From Betaproteobacteria bacterium (GTDB lineage Bacteria; Pseudomonadota; Gammaproteobacteria; Burkholderiales; Casimicrobiaceae), in the NCBI GenBank assembly GCA_016720425.1, contig JADKKQ010000013.1:62001-126000 (forward strand): 64,000 bases of DNA, given 5' to 3'. Under the pieces are notes generated by a model. It had not been told where the DNA came from and did no database searches. It worked only from the letters and a program-made list of their open reading frames with translations. Numbering within the stretch: position 1 is the first letter of the stretch; each line of letters opens with the position of its first letter. A program made the position numbers and the translations under genes. This document shows, piece after piece, positions 16,417-23,841 of the stretch.

Positions 16417-17322
16417 TCAGGGATGGTAGAGCTTGATCCCGATGTCACAGCTTCCCGACGTGCAACTGGTGACACTAGACCGCAACTGCTCGTTCTTGAC
16501 CATCAGGTACCAGGTTTCGCCCGGCTGCATGTGGACGTAGGCAGGGTCCGGGTCGCCACCGACCTTGATGTTCATCGTCGGCCCACCGCCCGCCTGGTTC
16601 ATATAGGGCCTCTCGTTCGCCGAGGTGTCGCATACCGTCTTGGACAGCCAGGCTCTGCGGGTCGTGTTGACCCCCCAGGGCGCGATCGATAGCGTCGTCA
16701 AGCCGGAAATGTCGGCCGGGACCACGATCTTGGCGACGGCAACGGTATCCGCGCCCGCGAGCCCCGAGGTCAGGTAGCGTTGGCCGGTGAAAGTCATCGT
16801 CGTGTTGGAGGCGTCCTTTTCCTCGGTCGGCGTGATCACCTTCAGGTTGCCGCAGGATCCGGCGACCGGAGGTACCGTCTCACCGGCGGCGACCGTCGCG
16901 CTGTAGGAGACCGGGGTGCACAGATTGGTCGCCGTGCAAACGGAACCGGCATACGTGTACGTCTGCGGGCTGCCAAGGGCGTTTGCCGGCAGCGCCACCG
17001 GGAACGACACCGCAGCCTGAAGGCGGGTCCACGTGGTCTGGGCCACCTGCCCACCGGCGGTGCACGCCACCGTCGGAGCGTTGACCTCGCCCCCGGTGTT
17101 CGGCAACGAAACACTCGACGGCTTCACCGTACAGCCCGTCGGCGCACCTTCGACCGGCGGCGGAGGCGCCACGGCGTTGCAGGTGATCGTCCCGTCCGTC
17201 TCGACGGTCAGCGTGGCGCAACCGTTGATCGTGAGCGTCGCGGCCGGAGCGAGCTGAGGAATCGACGCCAGGGCAAATGCGCCCAAGGCCGACCAGATCG
17301 TTGTCTTGCGATGATGCTTCAT
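16417..17322 (-). CDS. Secreted protein of unknown function
   Basis: A 301-residue protein with a basic, hydrophobic signal peptide (residues 1-26, ending PQLAPAA). The mature chain is rich in Thr, Ala, Pro and Val. It has eight or more cysteines, many near one another (TINGCATL, GTITCNA, TGCTV, VACTAGG, SVCTATNLCTP), and a late TSCTSGSCDIG motif, suggesting several disulfides. The pattern resembles beta-sandwich surface or pilus-tip proteins, but I recognise no family. I chose ATG 17322 because GGAG lies 8 bases upstream and the signal peptide begins there; an earlier in-frame start at 17421 adds 33 polar residues. It has its own terminator and a likely promoter, so it is probably monocistronic. 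Confidence 0.65.
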   Translation of the reverse strand: MKHHRKTTIWSALGAFALASIPQLAPAATLTINGCATLTVETDGTITCNAVAPPPPVEGAPTGCTVKPSSVSLPNTGGEVNAPTVACTAGGQVAQTTWTRLQAAVSFPVALPANALGSPQTYTYAGSVCTATNLCTPVSYSATVAAGETVPPVAGSCGNLKVITPTEEKDASNTTMTFTGQRYLTSGLAGADTVAVAKIVVPADISGLTTLSIAPWGVNTTRRAWLSKTVCDTSANERPYMNQAGGGPTMNIKVGGDPDPAYVHMQPGETWYLMVKNEQLRSSVTSCTSGSCDIGIKLYHP

Positions 17323-17429
17323 TCTCGAATCTCCATGCCAAGGGTCGTCATTCGCAGCCGCACCGCGTCCACTTCCCCCGTGCGGTGGCCATTTACAGAG
17401 TCCTGCGCCCCGAAACTGCAATCGTCATG

Positions 17430-17438
17430 ATGATAGCA
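17430..17438 (-). promoter_or_regulatory. Possible extended -10 promoter
   Basis: TGCTATCAT on the minus strand is an extended -10 box (TGN plus TATCAT, 5 of 6 to consensus) with no clear -35. It would give a leader of about 100 bases to the start at 17322. Confidence 0.4.
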
Positions 17439-17472
17439 TAACTCCTGCGGCCTTCCGGCCTGCGAAAACGAG

Positions 17473-17498
17473 AAAAGCGGGGCCGAAGCCCCGCTTTT
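17473..17498 (-). terminator. UUCG-loop terminator after the 463-residue secreted protein gene
   Basis: A perfect 11-bp stem (AAAAGCGGGGC with GCCCCGCTTTT) closed on the minus-strand transcript by a UUCG tetraloop in C-G context, and followed by further T-rich sequence. It lies 50 bases after the stop at 17548. The same DNA could also act on plus-strand transcripts. Confidence 0.9.
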
Positions 17499-17547
17499 CC
17501 TGATTTTCCGACAAACGGTCGGTTTCGACCACCTGTCGTAACGTCGC

Positions 17548-18939
17548 TCAGTCCGCGTACGAACGCTTGTACTTGTGGATGAAACTGCCGCCGTAGCTCG
17601 ACTGGATGAGCTTGCCGGTGCTGTCGGTCAGCGTGCCGTTCAGGAACGTCTGGGCGCCGAAGCCGATGATCGGCAGACCCTGGAAAACACCGGAGGTCAT
17701 CGGCAGTTCGTGGTAGTTGCCCTGGTAGATGCTGCTCGACGCGACCGGGAAGCTCAGGTCCATCCAGCCGTTGACATAGGACGTCGTCAGGCTGACGTTG
17801 TTGGTCGAGGCCAGAGCGTTGCCACCGTTGAACGTCAGGACGTTCGCTTCCCAGCAGACCGTGCCCGGCTTGCCGGAAGGCGGCGGCGGCGAGAATCCCG
17901 GCGGCGTCGTCTTGAACTGCTCTTCGCGGTCGTAGATCATCGCGTTGACGTCGTCGCAGGCGCCGGTCGCGCTGAAGTTGCGCTGGAACAGGTACTGGAC
18001 CACGCCGTCGCTGTCGTAGTAGTAACGCTTCGTCGGCATCGTCAGCACCCAGTCGGTCGTCGACTTGGTGCCGGTGTCGAGCACGAACTCGTTGTACACG
18101 GCGCTGCGCATCATGATCGCGCTGACGTTGTCGACCGGCTGGATCGCATAGTCGTCGGTGATGACATTGGCGCCGTCGATGATCTGCGCGACCGTGCCGA
18201 CGTCCTGGAGGTCAGGCTTGATGTCGCCCGGGAGGTCGTACTTGCCGGTGGTGCGGAAGTTGTCGAGCGCAACGGCGTCGGCGGTGAAGTCTTCGCCGGA
18301 CAGCACGTTGATCAGCGTCACGCCACCGAACAGGCCGCCCGTCGGGACGCCCACGGCACCCGAAACGGTCGCGTCGGCCAGCAGGCTGGGCTTCACCCAG
18401 CACGGCGGCACGCCGGCGACGTGCGTCACCGAGGTCTCGACCGTGGAGCTGGTGATCGAGCCCATTTCGATGATTTCGACGTAGCCTTCGCGAGTGCGGT
18501 CGAGCGAGTCGCCCGCGCCGTCACCGGAATACGCGAAGTTGACGAACGGAGTCGGGTTCAGCGGATCGGCCGAAACGACCGGCACCGTGCACGACTTGTC
18601 GGGCGTGTAGACGCCAGCGCCTTCGGCCGTCCGGATCACGCCGGCAACCCAGACGTCGTGCTTGGACAGGAACAAGTTGAAGTCGAGCACTTCAGCGCTG
18701 TTCTTGCCTTCGATGAAACGGACCTTGACTGCCTTGGCCGAGTTGGTGGTGTTGACGACCGATAGGTAGGTGTCGAACGGCGCAACGGCGGCCTTCGAGC
18801 GAACGGTGTAGTACGGATAGATCAGGACCTGGCCCAGGCCGTCCGGGTTCAGGTAGACGGCTTCCGCCACCCCGACGGCGCCAGCGGCGCTGAGGCCGGC
18901 GAACGCAGCTACGAGGGTCTTCGTTTTGAAATTCTTCAT
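17548..18939 (-). CDS. Secreted protein of unknown function, probably well expressed
   Basis: A 463-residue protein. The signal peptide is residues 1-27 (MKNFKTKT start, AVGVAEA end). The mature protein starts with VYLNPDGLGQVLIYPYYTVR and has a segment like a beta-sandwich (LSVVNTTNSAKAVKVRFIEG, EVLDFNLFLSKHDVWVAGV). It has four widely spaced cysteines and a proline stretch near residue 350. Base composition is less GC-rich than the flanking genes and it uses many Asn, Thr and Tyr, as in abundant surface proteins. It has its own promoter, a palindrome in the leader, an AGAGGAG ribosome site 11 bases before the ATG, and a strong terminator. I cannot name the family. Confidence 0.7.
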   Translation of the reverse strand: MKNFKTKTLVAAFAGLSAAGAVGVAEAVYLNPDGLGQVLIYPYYTVRSKAAVAPFDTYLSVVNTTNSAKAVKVRFIEGKNSAEVLDFNLFLSKHDVWVAGVIRTAEGAGVYTPDKSCTVPVVSADPLNPTPFVNFAYSGDGAGDSLDRTREGYVEIIEMGSITSSTVETSVTHVAGVPPCWVKPSLLADATVSGAVGVPTGGLFGGVTLINVLSGEDFTADAVALDNFRTTGKYDLPGDIKPDLQDVGTVAQIIDGANVITDDYAIQPVDNVSAIMMRSAVYNEFVLDTGTKSTTDWVLTMPTKRYYYDSDGVVQYLFQRNFSATGACDDVNAMIYDREEQFKTTPPGFSPPPPSGKPGTVCWEANVLTFNGGNALASTNNVSLTTSYVNGWMDLSFPVASSSIYQGNYHELPMTSGVFQGLPIIGFGAQTFLNGTLTDSTGKLIQSSYGGSFIHKYKRSYAD

Positions 18940-18967
18940 GGGTTATTCCACTCCTCTGAAATGCCGA

Positions 18968-18985
18968 AAAAAGTGATCACTTTTT
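18968..18985. promoter_or_regulatory. Perfect 18-bp palindrome, candidate operator
   Basis: AAAAAGTGATCACTTTTT, a perfect inverted repeat centred on TGATCA, lies 28 bases upstream of the ATG at 18939. It sits about 10 bases after the predicted transcription start. It could be a repressor site or a 5' RNA hairpin. Confidence 0.6.
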
Positions 18986-19002
18986 GAACCGACAACGACA
19001 AG

Positions 19003-19032
19003 ATTGTATCCAACTTCAGGCGATCCACACAA
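19003..19032 (-). promoter_or_regulatory. Predicted sigma70 promoter of the 463-residue secreted protein gene
   Basis: On the minus strand, -35 TTGTGT (19032-19027), an 18-base spacer and -10 TACAAT (19008-19003, 5 of 6). It lies in one of the few AT-rich islands of the window. The start point would be near 18996, giving a leader of about 57 bases that contains the palindrome. Confidence 0.5.
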
Positions 19033-19083
19033 CAAAATTGCAAATAAACCGGCCGCCCTCTGTTGGAATCATGCAACGCACTG

Positions 19084-19557
19084 CTATCTGATGGGGTCAA
19101 CGTACGCCATTTGCCCCCGTTCCAAAACCCAAGTCTCCGTCAATCGCGTCGCCCCGCCCTTGAACCGGCGGTGGTCGTAACCGACGAATATCTCGGCGGT
19201 GCAGGCGTCGGCGTTGCAGGTGACGCCCTGGACCTTGGCGCTCCGGTAGGCCACCGCCCCCAACCGGCCCTTGAAGCGCTCGAGGGTCACCACCTCGCGC
19301 GATGCCTCCGTCATGTAACTGTATGCCTTCGCGAAATCTCCCTGGATCACCGCGTCCCACCGCTCCTGCGCTCGGGCCGCGACCGCCGCCTGCCGAACCT
19401 CGACCGGCGATTCGCGGGTCAACGTTCCGCTTCCCGGCATCCCGGCGCAACCGGCCAGTAGACCCGCCGCCGCGACGACCGCCGCCAAACTGCGGCCAAC
19501 ACGCGAAAGCCTTCGCGAAACCCCTGTGACGCCCGATCCAAAACCGCTCGACTTCAT
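19084..19557 (-). CDS. Small lipoprotein of unknown function
   Basis: A 157-residue protein with a type II signal peptide: basic N-terminus, hydrophobic run, and lipobox LLAGC with the lipidated cysteine at residue 37. The mature part starts with a small Gly/Ser-rich linker. It then has an alpha-beta domain with AQERWDAVIQGDFAKAYSYM, a pattern like NTF2-like or transport-associated lipoprotein folds. VQGVTCNADACTAEIFVGY contains two close cysteines that may pair. Ligand unknown. It is separated from gspD by a 267-base spacer, so probably not part of the secretion operon. Confidence 0.65.
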   Translation of the reverse strand: MKSSGFGSGVTGVSRRLSRVGRSLAAVVAAAGLLAGCAGMPGSGTLTRESPVEVRQAAVAARAQERWDAVIQGDFAKAYSYMTEASREVVTLERFKGRLGAVAYRSAKVQGVTCNADACTAEIFVGYDHRRFKGGATRLTETWVLERGQMAYVDPIR

Positions 19558-19824
19558 CTGGCTTGCACCCTCGAAAACCGGTAAGGCACTGCGGAATCAC
19601 GACTGCCGGACTGCCCCGCGATCCCCTCCAACCGTACGATGGCGCGCCGATCCTTGACCCAAATCTATCCAATCGACCGCCGATCGTCAACGGGGATCAG
19701 GGGCACGCACCGGTGACAAGTCTGCTGTTGTCGGACTGCAACATCGATTTGTCGTGTTTCAGCGACGCTTTATGCAATTTTCCCAGTGCATGTCGCCTAT
19801 TGGCGACGATCCGGCCGCAAAATC
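19558..19824. other. Intergenic spacer after gspD
   Basis: No gene seen. A 6-bp hairpin GTCGCC-TATT-GGCGAC lies at 19792-19807, just past the gspD stop. It lacks a T-run, so it is a weak terminator candidate at best. The region should hold the promoter of the lipoprotein gene, but no convincing -35/-10 pair stands out. Confidence 0.4.
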
Positions 19825-22098
19825 TCAGTGCACCAGGCTCCCCCCCCAGGGCTTGGTGGAGCCGGGGAAAGCGCCCTCCAGGCGCTCCATCCGCTTGCGC
19901 AGGTCCTCGACCACGCCCTTGACGTCGTATTCGTTCTCGACCACGCGCGGGGTGATGAACAGCACGAGCTCGGTGCGCTCGTCCTTGAAGCTCTGCGTGC
20001 CGAACAGCGCACCGATCACCGGGATCTTCGACAGCAGCGGCAGGCCGTTCGACTCCAGGATCTTGCGGTCGCTGATCAGCCCTCCCATCACCATCGTCTG
20101 GCCCGACTGCACCGACAGGATCGACTGCACCGAGCGGGTGTTGATCGGCGGCGCCTCGCAGGTCCGCGTGGTCGCGCCCGGGATGCTCACCTCGGCCTGC
20201 ACCTCCAGCTGGACCAGGCCGCCGGCGTTGATGTGCGGGGTCACCTGCAGCAGCACGCCGGTGTCGACGTACTGCGACGTCGTCGTCACCGCGTTGTTGG
20301 TGGCCCCCGTCGTGCTGCCGACGTAGGTTTCCTGGCAGATCGGGATCCGGTCGCCGACCTTGATCGTCGCCTTCTGGTTGTCCAGCGCGGCGACGTGCGG
20401 GTTGGCGACGACCTTGGTGTCGCCGGCCGTGCCGAGCATCGTCAGCGCCGCGGTGACGCCGCCGGGGACCAGCCCGGCGAGGAGGTAGGAGAAGCCCGGC
20501 ACGACCGGTCCGATGCCGGCGACCGCGGCGCTGGCCGCGACGTCGAACAGGTTGCCCGGCACCGTGCCCGCCCGGAACAGGCCGCCCGCCTGCTTCACGC
20601 CGTTGGTGAAGTACCACTCGACGCCGTACTTGAGGTCGTCGGACAGCGCGACCTGGGCGATCGTCACCTCGATCACCACCTGCCGGGAGGGCACGTCGAG
20701 CTTCTTCAGCGCCGCCTCGATGACCGAGTACTCGGACTGCGTGGCCACGATCAGGATCGTGTTGTTGTCCTTGTCGGCGACCACCTGCACATTGCGGACG
20801 ACGCCGCCGCCGGCACCGGCCGCCGACGCGGCAGCCGCACGCGCGGCGGCGAGCGCCGCCGCCGGCGTCGGCACCTGCGTGGCGGCCGGCGCCGCGGCAC
20901 CGGCCTGCGCCTGGAAGGCGGGCGGGGTGGTGATCGTGCCGGCCTGGGTGCCCGGGGCGACGGTGGGGGCGGCCGTCGGCGCGGCAGCCGACGGCCGGCC
21001 GGAGAACGCCTGCTGCAGCAACGGTGCGAGCTTTTCGGCCCGCTGGTTCTGCAGGTTGAAGACGAAGAAGCGCAGCCCCGATGCCTCGCCGCCGCTGCGG
21101 TCGAGGCGCTCGATCCACTTCTTCGCCTCTTCGAGATACGCCGGCTGCGGCGTGATCACCAGCAGCGCGTTGAGCCGCTCCATCGGGATGATGCGCAGGA
21201 TGCCGGTCAGCGGGCTCAGGTTGCGGTCGCCGATGATCTTGTCGAGCTCCTGGCCGACCGTCTTCACGTCGGCGCTCTGCAGCGTGAAGAGTCCCACCGA
21301 CATCCCGGCCATCCAGTCGACGTCGAAGGTGTCGATGGTGTCGAGCAGGTGCTTCAGCTCGCGCTCGGTGCCGGAGAGGACCAGCAGGTTGCGCAGGTCG
21401 TCGGGGCGGATCGCCGTCGCGTCCTTGACGAAAGGCTCGAGGATGCGCGCCATCTCGCGCACGCCGATGTAGCGCAGCGGCACGATCTGCACCGAATATC
21501 CCGCCGGCAGCGAACGCGCCGAATTGCCGAGCTGCGGCGCGAGATTGCCGCGCACCGCCGCCGCCTGCGGCACGATCTTGTAGAGGCCGCCCTCCTTCAC
21601 CATCGCCGCGCCGTTCATCCGCAGCAGGGTCTCCAGCGTGGCGATCAAGGCATCGCGCGGGATCCCCGACGACGTGCGGATGGTGACCGTCCCGCCGACC
21701 GACTGGTCGATGGTGTAGCTCTCGTTGAGGATGTCGCCGAGGATGTTGCGGATCACTTCGCGCAGGTCGGCGCCCTCGAAGTTGAGGACGACGCCGCCGC
21801 CCGCCGGCTGCGTGACCTGCCCGGGGGGCAGCTTGCCGCCGGGCTGCTGTCCCTTGACCAGCACGCCGCTGCCCTTGAAGAGCCTGGCGGCATCCGTGTT
21901 CTCCGCGGCCGGTGCGGCGGCACGCGCGACGGTGTCGGCCAGCGACGGCGACATCGTGATGTCCGAACGGTGCGGCACGGTGCGCGTCACGGTGCCGCCG
22001 GCTTCGCCCCCCGACGTGGCGCAAGCCCCGAGGGCGATGGGGATCGCGGCGAGCGCGGCCGCACGATAGAGCAAGGAGATCGTCGTCATTCGTTGCAT
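19825..22098 (-). CDS. gspD: Type II secretion outer-membrane secretin GspD
   Basis: A 757-residue lipoprotein secretin. The lipobox is LGAC (Cys26). N0-N3 domains follow, with VVLNFEGADLREVIRNILGD, YTIDQSVGGTVTIRTSSG, a VQIVPLRYIGVREMARILEP repeat and FFVFNLQNQRAEKLAPLLQQ. N3 is interrupted near residues 365-430 by an Ala/Pro/Thr-rich insert. The secretin core has VVIEVTIAQVALSDDLKYGV, VVANPHVAALDNQKA and the late SGQTMVMGGLISDR and FGTQSFKDERTELVLFITPR. It forms the gated outer-membrane channel. ATG 22098 was chosen because it gives the lipoprotein signal; ATG 22089 is equally possible. It is the last gene of the operon, as in the Xanthomonas xps cluster. Confidence 0.93.
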   Translation of the reverse strand: MQRMTTISLLYRAAALAAIPIALGACATSGGEAGGTVTRTVPHRSDITMSPSLADTVARAAAPAAENTDAARLFKGSGVLVKGQQPGGKLPPGQVTQPAGGGVVLNFEGADLREVIRNILGDILNESYTIDQSVGGTVTIRTSSGIPRDALIATLETLLRMNGAAMVKEGGLYKIVPQAAAVRGNLAPQLGNSARSLPAGYSVQIVPLRYIGVREMARILEPFVKDATAIRPDDLRNLLVLSGTERELKHLLDTIDTFDVDWMAGMSVGLFTLQSADVKTVGQELDKIIGDRNLSPLTGILRIIPMERLNALLVITPQPAYLEEAKKWIERLDRSGGEASGLRFFVFNLQNQRAEKLAPLLQQAFSGRPSAAAPTAAPTVAPGTQAGTITTPPAFQAQAGAAAPAATQVPTPAAALAAARAAAASAAGAGGGVVRNVQVVADKDNNTILIVATQSEYSVIEAALKKLDVPSRQVVIEVTIAQVALSDDLKYGVEWYFTNGVKQAGGLFRAGTVPGNLFDVAASAAVAGIGPVVPGFSYLLAGLVPGGVTAALTMLGTAGDTKVVANPHVAALDNQKATIKVGDRIPICQETYVGSTTGATNNAVTTTSQYVDTGVLLQVTPHINAGGLVQLEVQAEVSIPGATTRTCEAPPINTRSVQSILSVQSGQTMVMGGLISDRKILESNGLPLLSKIPVIGALFGTQSFKDERTELVLFITPRVVENEYDVKGVVEDLRKRMERLEGAFPGSTKPWGGSLVH

Positions 22099-22198
22099 CC
22101 AGTGACCGCGGCAACCGGTCGGTTTTTTTGTGCTTCCATCGTCGCACGACCACGGCGGACACCCTGCCTGCCGGCGGCCGTGTTGCTTGAATTCCGGA

Positions 22199-23014
22199 CT
22201 ACTTTCGCGTCGTCGGGTTGCGTTGTTGGTAGCGCTGGTAGACCGAGCCCCAGCTCGGGTCGGTCGGTGCCGGAGCCGGGGTTGCGGTCGCTCCACCCTG
22301 CGCCGCTTGCGCCGCTTGAGCGGCCTGCGCGGCCTGCGCCGCTTGCGTCGCCTGTGCCTCCCGCGCCTGACGCCGTCGCTCGGCCAGCGAATCACCGGCC
22401 CCGGCCGTGCCGCTGGCCGGTGGCTGCGCCGGCGCGGGTGGCGGCACCTGACCCTGAGCCTGGGGGGGCGGCGAGGCGCCCGGCGCCGCCGGCGGCGCGG
22501 TCGCCACCGCCGTCGGCTTGGGATTGGGCTGGACCTTGAGGACCAGGTCCTCCGATTCGTCGCCCATCGTCAGTTTCACCCGATCCGGCTTGACCTCGGC
22601 GACCAGCAGGCCATTGATCGATTGGCCCTGCAGCACCCGTCGCGACTTGCCACCGGCGACTTCGCGCAGGAATGCGGTGCTCTTGCCGTCGACGACGAGC
22701 GTCCCGGTCAGCGTGAACTGGCCGCGCTTGATCGTCGGCTTCGGTGCCTCGGCGACCAGCGGCGGCGCGGGCCGGCGCGTGGGATTGAACAGCGTGCGGG
22801 CCGTGGTTTCGGTGCGCGCGGCGAGACCGCCTGCAAGCTCGTAGTCGGGCAGCACGGCAATCGACACCGGCTTCGGAGTGATGGGCTCGACCGATTGCGG
22901 CTCGGGGCGAAGGTGTCGGCCCCAGTCGGTTTGCCAACCGATGGCCGCAACGATCACCACGAGCGGCACCAGCCACCACACGACGGAGCCCATCGAAACC
23001 AGGAGGCGATTCAT
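22199..23014 (-). CDS. gspC: Type II secretion inner-membrane protein GspC-like (XpsN type)
   Basis: A 271-residue bitopic protein. It has one membrane helix (residues 8-26), then a homology-region domain near residues 60-165 (RTLFNPTRRPAPPLV, FTLTGTLVVDGKSTAFLRE, VLQGQSINGLLVAEVKPDRV). No PDZ domain follows. The C-terminus is instead a Pro/Ala/Gln tail with six AQA-type repeats. Its place between gspM and gspD matches XpsN, the GspC counterpart that connects the inner-membrane platform to the secretin. I chose ATG 23014 because GAGGG lies 8 bases upstream; a GTG at 23029 overlapping the gspM stop is the alternative. Confidence 0.8.
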   Translation of the reverse strand: MNRLLVSMGSVVWWLVPLVVIVAAIGWQTDWGRHLRPEPQSVEPITPKPVSIAVLPDYELAGGLAARTETTARTLFNPTRRPAPPLVAEAPKPTIKRGQFTLTGTLVVDGKSTAFLREVAGGKSRRVLQGQSINGLLVAEVKPDRVKLTMGDESEDLVLKVQPNPKPTAVATAPPAAPGASPPPQAQGQVPPPAPAQPPASGTAGAGDSLAERRRQAREAQATQAAQAAQAAQAAQAAQGGATATPAPAPTDPSWGSVYQRYQQRNPTTRK

Positions 23015-23025
23015 GGCGGCATCCC

Positions 23026-23841
23026 TCACTGCGGCGGAGCTTCAGGAGCTTTGGCCGGCGCGGCGTCCTTCACGGGCTCGGGCCGCTTCGCCGGCTCGGC
23101 TCCCTTCGCGGGCTCGACAGCTCGGACAGGTTCGCCGCCCTTGCTCGGCTCGGCGGTCCTCGGCGGCTCGGGCTTGCGTGCGGGGTCGGCGGTCTTCGGC
23201 GGCGGCTCGGAGGTTCGGGTCGGCTGGGCGCTCCCTGCCGGCGGCGCCCCCTTCGGCGGTTCGGGATACGCGTAGGCGGACACCTCGAGCTGAACGTTGA
23301 CCTCCGGTTCCTGGCCCGCCGCCGGCCGGAAGCCGCGGAACGCATTCAGCGGTCGCAGGGTGAAATTGTCGACGACCAGGTAGGGCTGCTGCGTTTCTAT
23401 CGCGTACAGGATCTTCTGCAGGTTCGGCGTGGAGGCAAAGAACTGCACGGTGACGACGATCTGCCTGAAGCGGCCATCGTCACGGGGACTCTGATTCTGG
23501 CTGGTCGAGATGCGCCCGCCATTGCTTTCGATGGCCGCACGGACCAGTTCCTGGAGTTCAGCCGCGGCGAGGTTGGCGGCAGTGTTCCTGAGAAAGAACC
23601 TGCGCGCGTCGCGCTCGCGCATGGCATCGAGCGCCTTCCGATACTCCGGCGCCTGCGCCGCGACCCGGCGATAGGTCGCGAGCCGTTGCGACATCGATGC
23701 CAGCGCGTCGTCATAGTGGCGATGCAGCAGCAGCACCGGCAGCAGCACGACGGCGAGCAGGGCGGCAACGGCGAGCAGCAGCAGCAGCAACGCCAGCACG
23801 CGCTGCTGCGTCGCGGACAGACGGGTCAGCACCGCAGTCAT
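23026..23841 (-). CDS. gspM: Type II secretion protein GspM
   Basis: A 271-residue protein. A membrane helix near residues 18-40 is followed by a periplasmic coiled segment (SMSQRLATYRRVAAQAPEY) and a ferredoxin-like domain (FRQIVVTVQFFASTPNLQKI, YLVVDNFTLRPLNAFRG), as in GspM type 2b. Residues 195-271 are a low-complexity Pro/Glu/Lys/Ala tail with repeated EPAK-like blocks, unusual for the family. It partners GspL in the inner-membrane platform. The ATG at 23841 overlaps the gspL stop by 4 bases. Confidence 0.88.
   Translation of the reverse strand: MTAVLTRLSATQQRVLALLLLLLAVAALLAVVLLPVLLLHRHYDDALASMSQRLATYRRVAAQAPEYRKALDAMRERDARRFFLRNTAANLAAAELQELVRAAIESNGGRISTSQNQSPRDDGRFRQIVVTVQFFASTPNLQKILYAIETQQPYLVVDNFTLRPLNAFRGFRPAAGQEPEVNVQLEVSAYAYPEPPKGAPPAGSAQPTRTSEPPPKTADPARKPEPPRTAEPSKGGEPVRAVEPAKGAEPAKRPEPVKDAAPAKAPEAPPQ

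Noticed and set aside
19792..19807. Terminator after gspD
   Set aside because: A 6-bp hairpin is present but no T-run follows on the gspD strand.
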